Shown here: piece after piece, positions 1 to 8,370 of the stretch
Numbering within the stretch: the stretch's first letter is position 1
Layout: every line of letters begins with the position of its first letter
From: Pseudohoeflea suaedae
GTDB taxonomy: Bacteria > Pseudomonadota > Alphaproteobacteria > Rhizobiales > Rhizobiaceae
Direction: 5' to 3'
Assembly (NCBI RefSeq): GCF_004354915.1
Contig: NZ_SMSI01000001.1
Span: 1,674,001 to 1,738,000, forward strand
DNA length: 64,000 bases
Notes under the pieces: generated by a model
What the model was told of the DNA's origin: nothing
Database searches by the model: none
The model's input: only the letters and a program-made list of their open reading frames with translations
Translations under genes and position numbers: made by a program

Positions 1-765
1 GTCGATGCGGGCAAGCCGCGCGAATGTCACCAGTTCGCTGGCCGTGCCGAGCTTCGGATAGCCGGCCACCACCTCGGGCGAGCGGCGGGTGCTGCGATCG
101 TCGAAGATGCCGCAGATGCGGATGTCGTTGTTGGGCTCCTGCTCGATCGAGCGGATGAGCGCCTCGGCCATGTCGCCGCCGCCGACGATTACCGCGCGGC
201 GTTCCATCACGCCGTTGCGCGCCCAGCGGCGAATGGAGAAGGCCAGCAGCGTGCGCGACAGGAACAGGACCGCGGCGCCGGCGATGAACCAGGCAAGAAA
301 CCAGATGCGCGAATAGACCAGGCTGAACTGCAGGAAGAAGCCGATGACGGCCAGGACCGCGAGCGTGCCGGTCCAGGAGGCGAACACCCGCGGATAGGTA
401 TGAATGGCCGTCCGCAGCGCCGGAACCAGGTAGCAGTCCGACAGCTGCATCACGACGATCGCCATCAGCGAGCCGAACAGCAGGGCAGGCAGGTAATAGA
501 CGCCGGTCAGGCCCAGCGCCGGACCGTCATAGATGAGATGGATGGCAAGGCCGACGAGAAACAGCGCCGAGAACTCGGCGAGCCGCAACAGGCCGGTGAT
601 CATCGTGGGCGTATAGCTTTCCTGGGCCAGACGCTTGGCTGTCTGTTTGGCAATCCGGTTGAGTTCTTCCGGTTCCGGCACCCTGTCGCGATCAGCCGGT
701 GCCTTCTGCAGCGCTTCCCGAAGCGATTCGCTGTCAAATTGCGAGGATTTTTCGATCTTGTTCAC
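1..765 (-). CDS. Undecaprenyl-phosphate sugar phosphotransferase, N-terminal part (WcaJ/HfsE/ExoY superfamily), cut by window edge
   Basis: Only the first 255 codons lie in the window; the C-terminal catalytic sugar-transferase domain would be to the left. The frame starts at a GTG with GGAG 8 nt upstream, and an in-frame stop lies further upstream. After a polar start (about residues 1-53) there are four hydrophobic segments (about 55-78, 88-108, 128-150, 153-172), then a Rossmann-like region beginning RRAVIVGGGDMAEALIR (about 189-205), the CoA_binding_3 domain that polyprenyl glycosyl-1-phosphate transferases carry between their membrane and catalytic parts. Family role: first sugar-phosphate transfer to undecaprenyl phosphate at the inner membrane. 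It is last of three same-strand genes after a Wza-like lipoprotein and a GT4 enzyme, so an exopolysaccharide or adhesin role is inferred. Confidence 0.85.
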   Translation of the reverse strand, partial: MNKIEKSSQFDSESLREALQKAPADRDRVPEPEELNRIAKQTAKRLAQESYTPTMITGLLRLAEFSALFLVGLAIHLIYDGPALGLTGVYYLPALLFGSLMAIVVMQLSDCYLVPALRTAIHTYPRVFASWTGTLAVLAVIGFFLQFSLVYSRIWFLAWFIAGAAVLFLSRTLLAFSIRRWARNGVMERRAVIVGGGDMAEALIRSIEQEPNNDIRICGIFDDRSTRRSPEVVAGYPKLGTASELVTFARLARID

Positions 766-820
766 GAGCCCCACTCCAAACCTTGCCGTTCGGAATAGCA
801 GATCGCCCCTAAGAAAAGCT

Positions 821-1990
821 TTATTCCGCCGCCGTGGCTTTGGCCTGCTGCGAGGCGCTTGTCAGTTTTTCGTACAGCGCCAGCATGTCGGCGGCCATGC
901 GGGAGGCCGAGAAGCGTTCACGGAACGCGTCGCGTTCCGGCATGGCGTTTGCAAGCCAGTTCTCTTCCATGACGGCATGCGCCATCGCCTGGCTCATTGC
1001 TTCCACATTGTCAGGCTCGACAAGCGCTTCCGATTGCGTGCCGAGGATTTCGGGAATGCCGCCGACGCGTGTGGCAAGCATGGACTTGCCCGCAGCGATC
1101 GCTTCGAGGACGATATACGGCATGGATTCCGCGCGCGAGGGGACCACCACGTGCCGCGCGAGCGCGAAAGCCTGGCGTGCCGGCATCGCGTCGTGCATCG
1201 ATATCCGCGCGCCCATGCCCATCCGGTCTATCATCGCCTGATAGCGTGGCTTGTCGTCCCCGTCGCCCACCATCACGGCGCGAAGCGGGCGTCCGACGAT
1301 CTGTTCGGCGCGGCGCAGGCTGTTGATGAAGACATCGGGACCCTTCAGGTCGCGCATCATGCCTATGTAGAGAAATTCCGGTGCGTCCGGCAGAGCGGTC
1401 ACGGGCTCGAATTCGCCCGGCCGCAGCCCGTTATGTATCAGCTCCCAGTCGGCCTTCGGTTTCCCGATCTTCTCGGCATAGGTGCGCCGCTCGTAGTCGG
1501 AGACGAAGACAAGGCTGTCCGTCCACCGTTCGAACATGCGCTCGATGCCGAAGAAGAGCTGACCCCTGGCGCTGCGCCGGTCGTAATGCAGGCTGCCGCC
1601 ATGGGGAGAGTATAAACGGGCAACGCAACTACCTGATACCCGTAGACGTGAACCGACCATCCGCGCGAACGCGCCACCCTTGGCGCCGTGTCCGTGCAGG
1701 ACGTCCGGTTTCAATTCCTTGACCTCGGAGTATGTCTCCAGGAATGACGAGATGTCCGATGGCCCGATCGATCGGCGAATCGCCAGCCGCCTCACGCCGA
1801 GCGAGAGATGCGGACGAATGCCGTCGAAAAGCGCGTCCTCGAACGATCCTCCGGTGATGGAATCGCAAAGGATGCCCACCTCGTGCCCGGCCCGGGCATG
1901 TTCCTCGGCGAGGTCACGCACATGGCGGAAGATGCCGCCGACAGGCGAGCGAAAGCAGTGGAGGATGCGCAAGGGCCTTGTCTCGCTCAT
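821..1990 (-). CDS. Glycosyltransferase family 4 (GT-B fold)
   Basis: 389 residues, normal for GT4. The N-terminal half has the acceptor-domain pattern RILHCFRSPVGGIFRHVRDL, with the glycine-rich loop typical of group-1 glycosyltransferases. The C-terminal half has the nucleotide-sugar signature: VVPSRAESMPYIVLEAIAAGK, an E-x7-E arrangement, then RVGGIPEIL. It should add a sugar to a lipid-linked repeat unit on the cytoplasmic side of the inner membrane. Its ATG is only 3 nt after the TAG of the upstream Wza-like gene, so translation is probably coupled. Donor and acceptor sugars cannot be read from sequence. Confidence 0.88.
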   Translation of the reverse strand: MSETRPLRILHCFRSPVGGIFRHVRDLAEEHARAGHEVGILCDSITGGSFEDALFDGIRPHLSLGVRRLAIRRSIGPSDISSFLETYSEVKELKPDVLHGHGAKGGAFARMVGSRLRVSGSCVARLYSPHGGSLHYDRRSARGQLFFGIERMFERWTDSLVFVSDYERRTYAEKIGKPKADWELIHNGLRPGEFEPVTALPDAPEFLYIGMMRDLKGPDVFINSLRRAEQIVGRPLRAVMVGDGDDKPRYQAMIDRMGMGARISMHDAMPARQAFALARHVVVPSRAESMPYIVLEAIAAGKSMLATRVGGIPEILGTQSEALVEPDNVEAMSQAMAHAVMEENWLANAMPERDAFRERFSASRMAADMLALYEKLTSASQQAKATAAE

Positions 1991-1993
1991 TGC

Positions 1994-2569
1994 CTAGAAA
2001 AGACGCTCGCGGACGTAAATCGTGTCGCCGGCCATGATCGGGTCGGAAATGGAGACGCGACCGGTCATGACTTCACCATTTATCGTTCGGGTGATGTCGA
2101 CGCTGCGCTGGTTGGCGCGCGGGGAATACCCTCCGGCGATCGCAATGGCGTTCTGGACGGTCATGCCCGCCACATAGGAATACTGTCCGCCCTGGCCGAC
2201 TTCGCCCATGATGAAGAACGAGCGGTAGCGATCGACCTCCACCGAGACGTCCGGATCGCGCAGGTAGCCTTCGCGCAGCTTCGTTGCGAGCTGGCTCTCG
2301 ATTTGCTTGATCGTGTGGCCGCGTGCCGGAATGGAGCCGACGAGCGGGAAGGCGATGTAGCCCGCCTGATCCACGGTATAATTGCCGGTCAGACCCTGCT
2401 GCTCGAAGACCGTGACGCGCAGGCGGTCACCGGAATCAAGCCTGTAGGGCTGGATGACGGCCTCATGAAATGCCTTCGGGGCAGGGTGGTAACCCGAGCA
2501 ACCCGCCAGAACGACCGAAGTCATCGCTGCCGCAAAAATTCGCGCTACTGAAAATCGACCCGAGGCCAC
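1994..2569 (-). CDS. Outer-membrane polysaccharide export lipoprotein (Wza/ExoF-like, Poly_export plus SLBB)
   Basis: A GTG start at 2569 with GGAG 7 nt upstream is preferred over a TTG 15 nt earlier, giving 191 residues. The N-terminus has basic residues, a hydrophobic run and the lipobox VLAGC, so it should be a lipoprotein. The mature part opens with YRLDSGDRLRVTVFEQQGL, the Poly_export signature, and continues with an SLBB-like segment around FFIMGEVGQGGQYSYVAGMT. At about 190 residues it is the short rhizobial form (ExoF/PssN-like), lacking the extended C-terminus of E. coli Wza. It heads a three-gene operon and is divergent from the co-polymerase at 2845; together these would form the export channel and its regulator. 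Confidence 0.87.
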   Translation of the reverse strand: MASGRFSVARIFAAAMTSVVLAGCSGYHPAPKAFHEAVIQPYRLDSGDRLRVTVFEQQGLTGNYTVDQAGYIAFPLVGSIPARGHTIKQIESQLATKLREGYLRDPDVSVEVDRYRSFFIMGEVGQGGQYSYVAGMTVQNAIAIAGGYSPRANQRSVDITRTINGEVMTGRVSISDPIMAGDTIYVRERLF

Positions 2570-2844
2570 GTTGCCGCTCCGCAATCTACCGTTTGTGTGA
2601 GGCAGTTATCATCCCGTTAGGGTTAACGGTGGGTAAAGCATCTGCTTATTTTTCGGCGACGAGATCGCGGTGGGAGGGGAGTTATAATCCGGTACGCGCG
2701 CGCGAGGCGAAGCTGGAGAAAATTGGCGCCTATGCCCGCTTGGGCTGCGTCCTTGAAAGGTAAACGCTTGCTAAACAAGGCTTTAAGACTTGTGTTACCA
2801 TGTTCATTTACCATGCCCGGCGATTGCAAGTATGGAGTGGCTCA
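2570..2844. promoter_or_regulatory. Divergent intergenic region between wza-like and wzc-like genes
   Basis: This 275-bp gap must hold the promoters of both halves of the polysaccharide locus. An imperfect inverted repeat CCGTTAGGGTTAACGG lies near 2611-2626. The wzc-like gene has a clear GGAG at 2834-2837. I see no confident sigma-70 hexamer pair and no small gene. Confidence 0.35.
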
Positions 2845-5091
2845 ATGAGCGTGGCGGCAAATCAGTCAGATGTGGATATCGATCTCGGGCGGCTCGTCGC
2901 CGCAGTTTGGGAGCGGCGAATTACGGTCGCACTTGTTACGATTATAGCTGCGGTCGCGGCTTTCCTCGTAACAACGACGATCGCCCCCCGTTACAAGGGG
3001 GAGGCGCGGCTTCTCATCACCGCCCGTGAACCCGTTTATACCGGCGAGAGCGGTCAAAGGCAGCCGGCGGAGCCCAACTTCGACGAGTTGTCGATCATGA
3101 GCCAGGTCGAGATTCTCAAATCCTCCGACCTCATCACGCAGGTTGCCGAGAAGCTCGATCTCGCATCCCGTCCGGAGTTCGATGCCTCTGCCGACACGTC
3201 GGCGATTTCCGAAATTCTCGTCGGCTTCGGCCTGAAGAGCCCGGTCAATAGCAGCGCGGGCGAGCGCGTGCTCAAGCACTTCAACGAGAAGCTCGACGTC
3301 TATGTCGTCCCGTCCTCGCGCATTGTGGCCATCGAGTTCACTTCGGAAGATCCGGCGCTCGCTGCCGAAGTCGCCAATGCGATGGCGGACGAATATCTGA
3401 CGTTCAACGCCGGGCTGAAGATCGAGAACAACTCTAATGCCAGCGCCTGGCTCGGCCCGGAGATCGACAATCTGCGCCAGAAGGTGCGCGAGAGCGAGGA
3501 GAGGATTGCCCGCTATCGCGCCGAAAAGGGGCTGTTGCAGGTCAGCGATACGGAAACCATCGCCGCCAAGCAGCTGTCCGACATTTCCGCCGAGCTCAGC
3601 CGTGTGCGCGGTGAAAAGGCCGATGCGGAGGCCCGCGTACGTAACGTCCGTGCGGCGCTTGAAAGCGGCCAGTCGGATTCGATCGGCGACGTCCTTGCAT
3701 CCAGCAATGTCCAGCGGCTCAAGGAGCGCGAAAGCAACATCCGCGCCCAGATCGCCGACCTGTCCACCACTCTGCTCGAGGGTCACCCGCGCATGAAGGC
3801 GCTGCGCTCGCAGCTCGCCGATGTCGAAGGCCAGGTGCGCAACGAGACCCGCAAGGTGCTTTCGAGCCTCGAAAGCAATGCTCGTCTGGCGGCTGCGCGT
3901 GAAGAGGAACTGGTCTCCCAGGTCAATGCCCTGAAGACCGGCTCGGCCCGCGAAGGCGAGGAATCCGTGGAGCTGCGCGAACTCGAGCGCGAAGCGGCAT
4001 CCCAGCGCGATCTGCTGGAGACCTATCTCGCCCGTTTCCGGGAATCGGCCTCGCGTTCGGCTCCTGCCTCCGCGCCCGCCGACGCCCGCGTGATTTCGCG
4101 TGCAGTTCCGCCCGCAGAACCCTATTTCCCCAAGACAGTGCCGATCATCATCGTTGCGGCCCTGGCAGCCTTCCTGCTGACAGCGATCTGGACCATGCTG
4201 ACCGAGCTTCTCTCCGGACGTGCGCTGCGCCCGGCGGAGGGGGCATATGAAGCGGACGCGGCTACCGCCCGCGTGGACGTCCCCGCCAGCCATCCGGCAG
4301 TCGCTCGCAGGGCTCCGCGCGCAGAACCTGCCGCGCCCGCAGAACCTGCCGCGCCCGCGGCCCCCGAAGTCCCCGCTGCCCGCATCGCTGCTGTTACAGG
4401 TGCGCCCGTGCAGTCCGAGCGCAGGCGGGAGCAGGTGTCGGTACTGTCCGCGCCTGTCGAACCGAAGCCTGAAGCCGCACCTGTGGTCGAAGGCAGTTTT
4501 GATTTCTCCGTCGAGGCCGTCGCCGACCAGCTTCTCGCCGACCAGACCCTGATGGCGATCTCCGTCTCGCCCGAAGGCGATCGCGGTTCGCTGTCAGCCG
4601 TCATGCTGGCGCGCACCGTGGCTGCCGAAGGCGCCAAGGTGCTGCTCGTCGATCTGACGGGGTCGGGCTGCCCGACCGAGCTGATGGCCGAATCGCGCAG
4701 GCTCCCGGGCCTGACCGATCTCCTTTGCGGAGAGGTGGCGATCGCCGATGTCATCCATGCGGATCGCCTGTCCGATGCGCAGATCGTGCCGCACGGCAAC
4801 GCCAATGCACGCCGCGCCATGCGCGCAATCGACCGCCTGCCGATGCTGCTCGACAGCTTTGCCGAGGCCTATGATCTCGTCATCGTCGAATGCGGCATGA
4901 CCAATGCTGCAAGCGTCGGCCGGATCGCCAGCCGCGACGGTACGGAAATCGTGCTCTCGGTCGTCGATCCGAGCAAGGAAGAGCTCGATGCGGCATTGAG
5001 CGATTTCTTCGACAATGGTTTCGAGGATGTGTTGCTGATGACGCCGAGCCAGTATCCCGACAGGCCGGGTCACCGCCGCGCGGTGGCCTGA
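2845..5091 (+). CDS. Wzc/ExoP-like polysaccharide co-polymerase with a degenerate tyrosine-kinase domain
   Basis: The ATG at 2845 (GGAG 7 nt upstream) is preferred over the longer frame from 2800, giving 748 residues. Order: Wzz domain with a first membrane segment at about residues 26-46, a long periplasmic coiled coil (about 180-400), a second membrane segment at about 430-455, a Pro/Ala-rich linker (about 470-550) containing an 18-bp tandem duplication near 4321, and a BY-kinase-like C-terminal domain. Where active BY-kinases have a Walker A lysine this protein reads SPEGDRGSLSAVM (about residues 575-587). The Walker A' site keeps one Asp (VLLVDLTGSG), Walker B reads LVIVECG, and there is no C-terminal tyrosine cluster. 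I infer chain-length control and export without kinase activity. It is divergent from the wza-like operon. Confidence 0.88.
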   Translation: MSVAANQSDVDIDLGRLVAAVWERRITVALVTIIAAVAAFLVTTTIAPRYKGEARLLITAREPVYTGESGQRQPAEPNFDELSIMSQVEILKSSDLITQVAEKLDLASRPEFDASADTSAISEILVGFGLKSPVNSSAGERVLKHFNEKLDVYVVPSSRIVAIEFTSEDPALAAEVANAMADEYLTFNAGLKIENNSNASAWLGPEIDNLRQKVRESEERIARYRAEKGLLQVSDTETIAAKQLSDISAELSRVRGEKADAEARVRNVRAALESGQSDSIGDVLASSNVQRLKERESNIRAQIADLSTTLLEGHPRMKALRSQLADVEGQVRNETRKVLSSLESNARLAAAREEELVSQVNALKTGSAREGEESVELRELEREAASQRDLLETYLARFRESASRSAPASAPADARVISRAVPPAEPYFPKTVPIIIVAALAAFLLTAIWTMLTELLSGRALRPAEGAYEADAATARVDVPASHPAVARRAPRAEPAAPAEPAAPAAPEVPAARIAAVTGAPVQSERRREQVSVLSAPVEPKPEAAPVVEGSFDFSVEAVADQLLADQTLMAISVSPEGDRGSLSAVMLARTVAAEGAKVLLVDLTGSGCPTELMAESRRLPGLTDLLCGEVAIADVIHADRLSDAQIVPHGNANARRAMRAIDRLPMLLDSFAEAYDLVIVECGMTNAASVGRIASRDGTEIVLSVVDPSKEELDAALSDFFDNGFEDVLLMTPSQYPDRPGHRRAVA

Positions 5092-5117
5092 ACGGCCTGA
5101 ACCTTCGGAAATCTCGA

Positions 5118-6359
5118 TCAGCCGGCGTCTTCGGAGGCCGGCTTTTCGTTGAGCGTCAGCGCCCGAATCCGGCTGGCGATGGCGCGCATGCGCGGCGACG
5201 TCTTGACGAAGCGCTTGGCGCCGACAATGGCTGCCATGGCACGCCCGGCCATTGCTCCACGATTGTTGAGCGGCAGGAAGACGTCGAAATGCGGGGTTTC
5301 GACCGGGCACCAGGACCGCTTGTAGCGCTGGTCTCCGACCCCGAAATCGAAGCACTCGGCGCCAGTCGCGCAGGCCTGCTCGATCATCAGGTAGAACAGC
5401 AATTCGCCAGCGCTTGCGTCCGGCACGGTCCTGTCGTCGACGGAACCGAACTGACAGGTGATGTGGGCACCCTTACGGGTCAGGCCGGCGATGGCGATCA
5501 GCTTGGCGACCCCGTCATCCTCGATCTCGACTGCGTGAAGGGCAAGGACGGGCGCGCCGTCATTGGCCGAGAAGCTCGCCAGGCGTCCGAAGATATCGTG
5601 AATGCCGGGTTCGGCGAAGACGTCGGGCAAACCCTGCTCCGTAAGGCGCAGCGATTTCTGGCGGAAGAACTCGCCCAGCAGGCGCCGGGCACTCGCATCG
5701 TCATCGGCGGTAATATGCCGATAGCCGCCCACGGGCTCCAGCCGGCGCTCTGAAGTGCGGAATTTCTTCCGCCGCCGCTTGGCATTGATCTGACTGAGCG
5801 TCTCGGCGAAGTCGGGTTTCAGCGGGAGCTGAAAACTCGCATTCTGGCTCGTGACGTGCCTGAACGCGAGAAGGGGCTCCTCACGCTGGCCGGCCATGGG
5901 ACGGAGCTTGTCGAGCGCGAGTACGTCGGCGGGAATGTTGAGCGCCGACAAGGTGTCCAGAAGCTCGTCCATCATTGCCGCATCGGCTTCGGCGAGAAAG
6001 CGCTCGGAATAGAGCGGCGCGTTGTGGTTGGAGTGCGGCGAGCCGATCAGCCTGGCCACGCGCACGCCGAATTTCCGCACGATCTCGAGCGGCAACAACA
6101 CGGCCGGGTGGCCATCGAGCGAGACGAGCACCACGAGCGTTGAAAGCCCGGGCAGGGTGGCCCAGGCGCGAGCCCAGTCATAGGTCTGGTGCAGGGTGAC
6201 GTGCGGTGCGGTTTCCATCGCCCGCCAGACGTTCTCGGCTTTCTCGATACGCTTGATGATCATGGCCGACAGGCGGACATGCCCCACCGAACACGCGCCC
6301 TTGGGGCTGTTCTGCGCGGTAATCACGCGGCGTCCGTTTATATCGTCTACATGTACCAT
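5118..6359 (-). CDS. FemAB/CelD-like GNAT acyltransferase of the polysaccharide locus
   Basis: 413 residues from the ATG at 6357-6359; another ATG at 6263 would drop 32 residues, and neither has a strong ribosome-binding site. The duplicated-GNAT (Acetyltransf_6) pattern is visible: an early aromatic motif HQTYDWARAW, the central basic region NAKRRRKKFRTSERRL, and the late signature ACATGAECFDFGVGDQRYKRSW. Such proteins are common in cellulose, exopolysaccharide and holdfast-type loci, where they are thought to acylate or aminoacylate sugars; the substrate is unknown here. It converges on the wzc-like gene, whose terminator overlaps its last codons. Confidence 0.75.
   Translation of the reverse strand: MVHVDDINGRRVITAQNSPKGACSVGHVRLSAMIIKRIEKAENVWRAMETAPHVTLHQTYDWARAWATLPGLSTLVVLVSLDGHPAVLLPLEIVRKFGVRVARLIGSPHSNHNAPLYSERFLAEADAAMMDELLDTLSALNIPADVLALDKLRPMAGQREEPLLAFRHVTSQNASFQLPLKPDFAETLSQINAKRRRKKFRTSERRLEPVGGYRHITADDDASARRLLGEFFRQKSLRLTEQGLPDVFAEPGIHDIFGRLASFSANDGAPVLALHAVEIEDDGVAKLIAIAGLTRKGAHITCQFGSVDDRTVPDASAGELLFYLMIEQACATGAECFDFGVGDQRYKRSWCPVETPHFDVFLPLNNRGAMAGRAMAAIVGAKRFVKTSPRMRAIASRIRALTLNEKPASEDAG
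5120..5146 (+). terminator. Rho-independent terminator of the wzc-like gene
   Basis: Stem AGCCGGC/GCCGGCT with a 10-nt loop, followed by TTTTCGTT. It starts 29 nt after the wzc-like stop and lies inside the last codons of the convergent acyltransferase gene. Confidence 0.65.
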
Positions 6360-6495
6360 TCCGGGATCGCGTTCCTGCCAGAATTCCGCATTTCGTCCGA
6401 TGATGGACGCGAGACTGCGAATTTTTGGTGACCTTGGCCCGGTCAGATCCCGCAAATGAGAATTCAGGGTTAACGCTGGCCTAACGGAAGGCGCT

Positions 6496-6717
6496 TCAGA
6501 CCTGCTTGTCGCTGGACTTCGGCCCGGCCATCCAGCGGATGATGAACATGGCCGGCACGATCCAGAGGATGCCCGAGAGCAGGAAATACAGGAAGTGGAC
6601 ATACCAGGGAGATTCGGCCAGCCGGTATGTTGCGATCGTCGTGGCGAGAAGCGCGTAGACGATGACAAGAAGGACGATGAGGATCATCCCGATCAACTTC
6701 TTCAGTCTGACTGGCAT
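6496..6717 (-). CDS. DUF2842 small membrane protein
   Basis: 73 residues. A basic start (PVRLKKLIG) precedes a strongly hydrophobic segment (about residues 9-29); the conserved middle TYRLAESPWYVHFLYFLLSG follows with a second hydrophobic segment to about 62. Length and pattern match the alphaproteobacterial DUF2842 family, which has no established function. It is divergent from heme A synthase, a common pairing in Rhizobiales as I recall, so a link to respiratory-chain biogenesis is possible but unproven. Confidence 0.8.
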   Translation of the reverse strand: MPVRLKKLIGMILIVLLVIVYALLATTIATYRLAESPWYVHFLYFLLSGILWIVPAMFIIRWMAGPKSSDKQV

Positions 6718-6783
6718 TGGGGCTGAAGCCCTCCGTGTCTGTATCCGTTGACATGAGATAGCTGCTTAGCCGGAAAGACAAAA

Positions 6784-6797
6784 GTCCGAATTGTCGG
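6784..6797. promoter_or_regulatory. Short inverted repeat between DUF2842 gene and ctaA
   Basis: TCCGA-ATTG-TCGGA is a perfect 5-bp dyad in the 180-bp divergent gap between the DUF2842 gene and ctaA. It could be an operator; no regulator is indicated by the context. Confidence 0.2.
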
Positions 6798-6897
6798 AAT
6801 TTGCGCGACCCCATGCCGCAATTGCCGCAGGCTTGCCTTGCAATCTCGTGTGGTGCACATGAAGCCCGGATCCCCCAATTCGCCCGAGCGAGCCGCC

Positions 6898-7995
6898 ATG
6901 ACCACTCATTCTTCCGCCAGTTCCCTGCTTGCCAAGCGCGAGCGCACCGACCGCAACCGGTTCCACATGCGCGTCTGGTTGGGTGTGGTGCTTGTGGCGA
7001 TCTTTGCGCTGGTGCTCGTGGGCGGTGCCACGCGGCTCACCGATTCGGGCCTCTCTATCACCCAATGGAAACCGATCCACGGCGTCATTCCGCCGCTGTC
7101 GGTCGAGGAGTGGCAGGAAGAGCTCGAACTCTATCGCCAGATCCCGGAATACCAGCAGATCAACAAGGGCATGTCGCTCGACGAGTTCAAGCGCATCTAC
7201 TGGTGGGAATGGGCGCACCGCTTTCTGGCCCGCTCCGTCGGCGTGCTGTTTGCCGTGCCCTTCGTCTTCTTTCTGCTCACCGGCCGCGTCGAAAGCCGGT
7301 TGAGATGGCCGCTCGCCGGCCTGTTCTTCCTCGGCGGACTGCAGGGGGCGGTCGGCTGGTGGATGGTCGCATCCGGCCTCGTCGAACGTGTCGATGTCAG
7401 CCAGTACCGCCTGGCGACGCATCTGACGCTGGCCTGCATCATCTTCGCCGCGATCATGTGGGTGCAGCGGGGGCTGGCGCCGCATTCGCACCGCCAGGAG
7501 CCGCCGCAGGGATTGCGCTTCTTTGCCGGCATTCTGGTGCTCATGGTGCTCGTGCAGATCTATCTGGGGGGACTGGTTGCCGGCCTCGATGCGGGGTTGA
7601 GCTACAACACCTGGCCCTTGATGGACGGCGCCTTCATTCCCGGTGATGTTTTTGCCATCGAACCCGTCTGGCGCAATTTTTTCGAAAACCCCAAGCTCGT
7701 TCAGCTCGACCACCGCCTGTTCGGCTATCTCGTCTGGCTGGCGGCGCTCGCTCATATGGTGACGTCGCTTGCGCGCATGCCCGGAACGACCCATGCGCGG
7801 CGATCCGTCGTCCTTTTCGCGCTGGTGACGATCCAGGCGATCGTCGGTATCGTGACGCTGCTTCTGCAGGTGCCGTTCGACGCCGCTCTCACCCACCAGG
7901 GCGGGGCGGTCGTGGTGCTGGGCTTCGCGGTCGCCCATTATCGCGGCTTCTATGGCGAATATCCGCGCGAGACCGAAATCGCCGTGGGAAGCTGA
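6898..7995 (+). CDS. ctaA: Heme A synthase (COX15/CtaA, type 2)
   Basis: The frame opens at a TTG at 6838, but the ATG at 6898 gives 365 residues, the usual rhizobial length. Eight membrane segments are expected and seen. Conserved blocks are [19 protein letters not shown], the heme-ligand region [20 protein letters not shown], and the second histidine set [12 protein letters not shown] with ALTHQGGAV. It converts heme O to heme A for aa3-type cytochrome oxidase, in the cytoplasmic membrane. The following YrhK-like gene is 72 nt downstream on the same strand. Confidence 0.95.
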   Translation: MTTHSSASSLLAKRERTDRNRFHMRVWLGVVLVAIFALVLVGGATRLTDSGLSITQWKPIHGVIPPLSVEEWQEELELYRQIPEYQQINKGMSLDEFKRIYWWEWAHRFLARSVGVLFAVPFVFFLLTGRVESRLRWPLAGLFFLGGLQGAVGWWMVASGLVERVDVSQYRLATHLTLACIIFAAIMWVQRGLAPHSHRQEPPQGLRFFAGILVLMVLVQIYLGGLVAGLDAGLSYNTWPLMDGAFIPGDVFAIEPVWRNFFENPKLVQLDHRLFGYLVWLAALAHMVTSLARMPGTTHARRSVVLFALVTIQAIVGIVTLLLQVPFDAALTHQGGAVVVLGFAVAHYRGFYGEYPRETEIAVGS

Positions 7996-8067
7996 GGCGA
8001 CATCGTCACAAAGCCCGTGCGGCGGAAGGTGCGGGCGAGCCGGAGGCAAGGCCCGAGGAGACCCGTC

Positions 8068-8349
8068 ATGCCGCTTTTCAAGCCATCGCACAAACGGAAA
8101 TACCAGAACGACGAGAAGGCCTATGCCATCTTCGAACTGGTCTACACAGCGGTCGACGTGGCCGCCGCGCTGCTCTTCATCATCGGCTCGGTGATGTTCT
8201 TCTCCGACAGTTGGCAAACGCCGGGGACATGGTGCTTTCTGATCGGCTCGATCTGCTTCGCGCTCAAGCCCACCATCCGCATCTATCGCGAGATCTACTA
8301 TTTTTCCGAAGGCGACTACGACGACATGCTGGAAAAACGGGGCAAATGA
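8068..8349 (+). CDS. YrhK-domain small membrane protein
   Basis: 93 residues from the ATG at 8068, with GAGGAG 7 nt upstream. A basic, hydrophilic start precedes the YrhK-like core FELVYTAVDVAAALLFIIGS and two hydrophobic segments (about residues 22-44 and 51-66), then TIRIYREIYYFSEGDYDDML. It probably sits in the cytoplasmic membrane. It follows ctaA and may be cotranscribed. The biochemical role of YrhK proteins is unknown. Confidence 0.75.
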   Translation: MPLFKPSHKRKYQNDEKAYAIFELVYTAVDVAAALLFIIGSVMFFSDSWQTPGTWCFLIGSICFALKPTIRIYREIYYFSEGDYDDMLEKRGK

Positions 8350-8370
8350 CGCCCCGGTTTCGGTTTCGGC

